From Candidatus Poseidoniaceae archaeon (lineage in GTDB: Archaea > Thermoplasmatota > Poseidoniia > Poseidoniales > Poseidoniaceae): a stretch of DNA of 5,179 bases. The stretch is taken from NCBI GenBank assembly GCA_030741455.1, contig JASLVI010000109.1, positions 1 to 5,179 on the forward strand, read 5' to 3'. Shown one piece after another: positions 5,144-5,179 of the stretch; position 1 is the stretch's first letter; each line of letters starts with the position of its first letter. The notes under the pieces were generated by a model. That model was not told the DNA's origin, made no database searches, and saw only the letters and a program-made list of their open reading frames with translations. A program made the translations under genes and the position numbers.

Positions 5144-5179
5144 ACGGAGAGTTCGGTATCAGTGGTTTTTGGTGGTTTT
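5142..5179 (+). terminator. Probable oligo-T terminator after endA
   Basis: A short stem GAAC-GGAGA-GTTC (5142-5154) begins within the endA stop codon. It is followed by two T tracts, TTTTT at 5166-5170 and TTTT at 5176-5179, each preceded by GGTGG or GTGG. Runs of T downstream of a gene are the usual intrinsic stop signal in archaea. The window ends inside the second tract, so it may be longer. The stem itself is weak. Confidence 0.4.

Noticed and set aside
1..5179. CRISPR array, insertion sequence, tRNA gene or prophage element
   Set aside because: No regularly spaced repeats, transposase-like frame, terminal inverted repeats or cloverleaf were seen on reading both strands.

Overview
The window looks like a piece of a euryarchaeal genome. 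The best guess is a marine Thermoplasmatota-type lineage such as Ca. Poseidoniales (Marine Group II), but that lineage is inference from gene content, not from a marker search. The archaeal signals are direct: an archaeal-type SRP (7S) RNA with a GGAG-capped helix 6 and the conserved helix 8 core, an archease, a two-repeat tRNA-splicing endonuclease, and a CcmE of the Cys (CxxxY) type. The protein genes are moderately AT-rich. The SRP RNA stands out as a GC-rich island.

Layout. (1) Positions 2-637, + strand: the C-terminal two thirds of a class 2 (quinone-type) dihydroorotate dehydrogenase, cut by the window edge. (2) 690-1076, +: small membrane-anchored CcmE-like haem chaperone. (3) About 1124-1430, +: SRP RNA. 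(4) 3945 down to 1423, - strand: a tight three-gene operon in the order winged-helix/TerB-like repeat protein, then PfkB/HldA-like carbohydrate kinase homologue with an eroded active site, then archease. Gaps are 2 bp between the first two genes and about 10 bp (or an overlap, depending on the archease start) before the third. Both downstream genes have Shine-Dalgarno-like sites touching the preceding stop codon. The operon converges on the SRP RNA, and the archease stop codon lies inside the terminal helix of the RNA gene. (5) About 4010-5143, +: tRNA-splicing endonuclease EndA, divergent from the operon across a short intergenic region full of nested inverted repeats.

How they fit together. 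EndA removes introns from pre-tRNA. Archease is the known activator of RtcB, the ligase that joins the exons. They lie on either side of a divergent promoter, with a DNA-binding protein and a kinase-like protein of unknown role between them. The most interesting parts are the winged-helix protein with three 55-residue repeats, the kinase homologue that lost its NxxE and GAGD motifs, and the overlapping dyads that could control both EndA and the archease operon. The pyrimidine and cytochrome c genes on the left appear to be an unrelated co-oriented pair followed by the SRP RNA.
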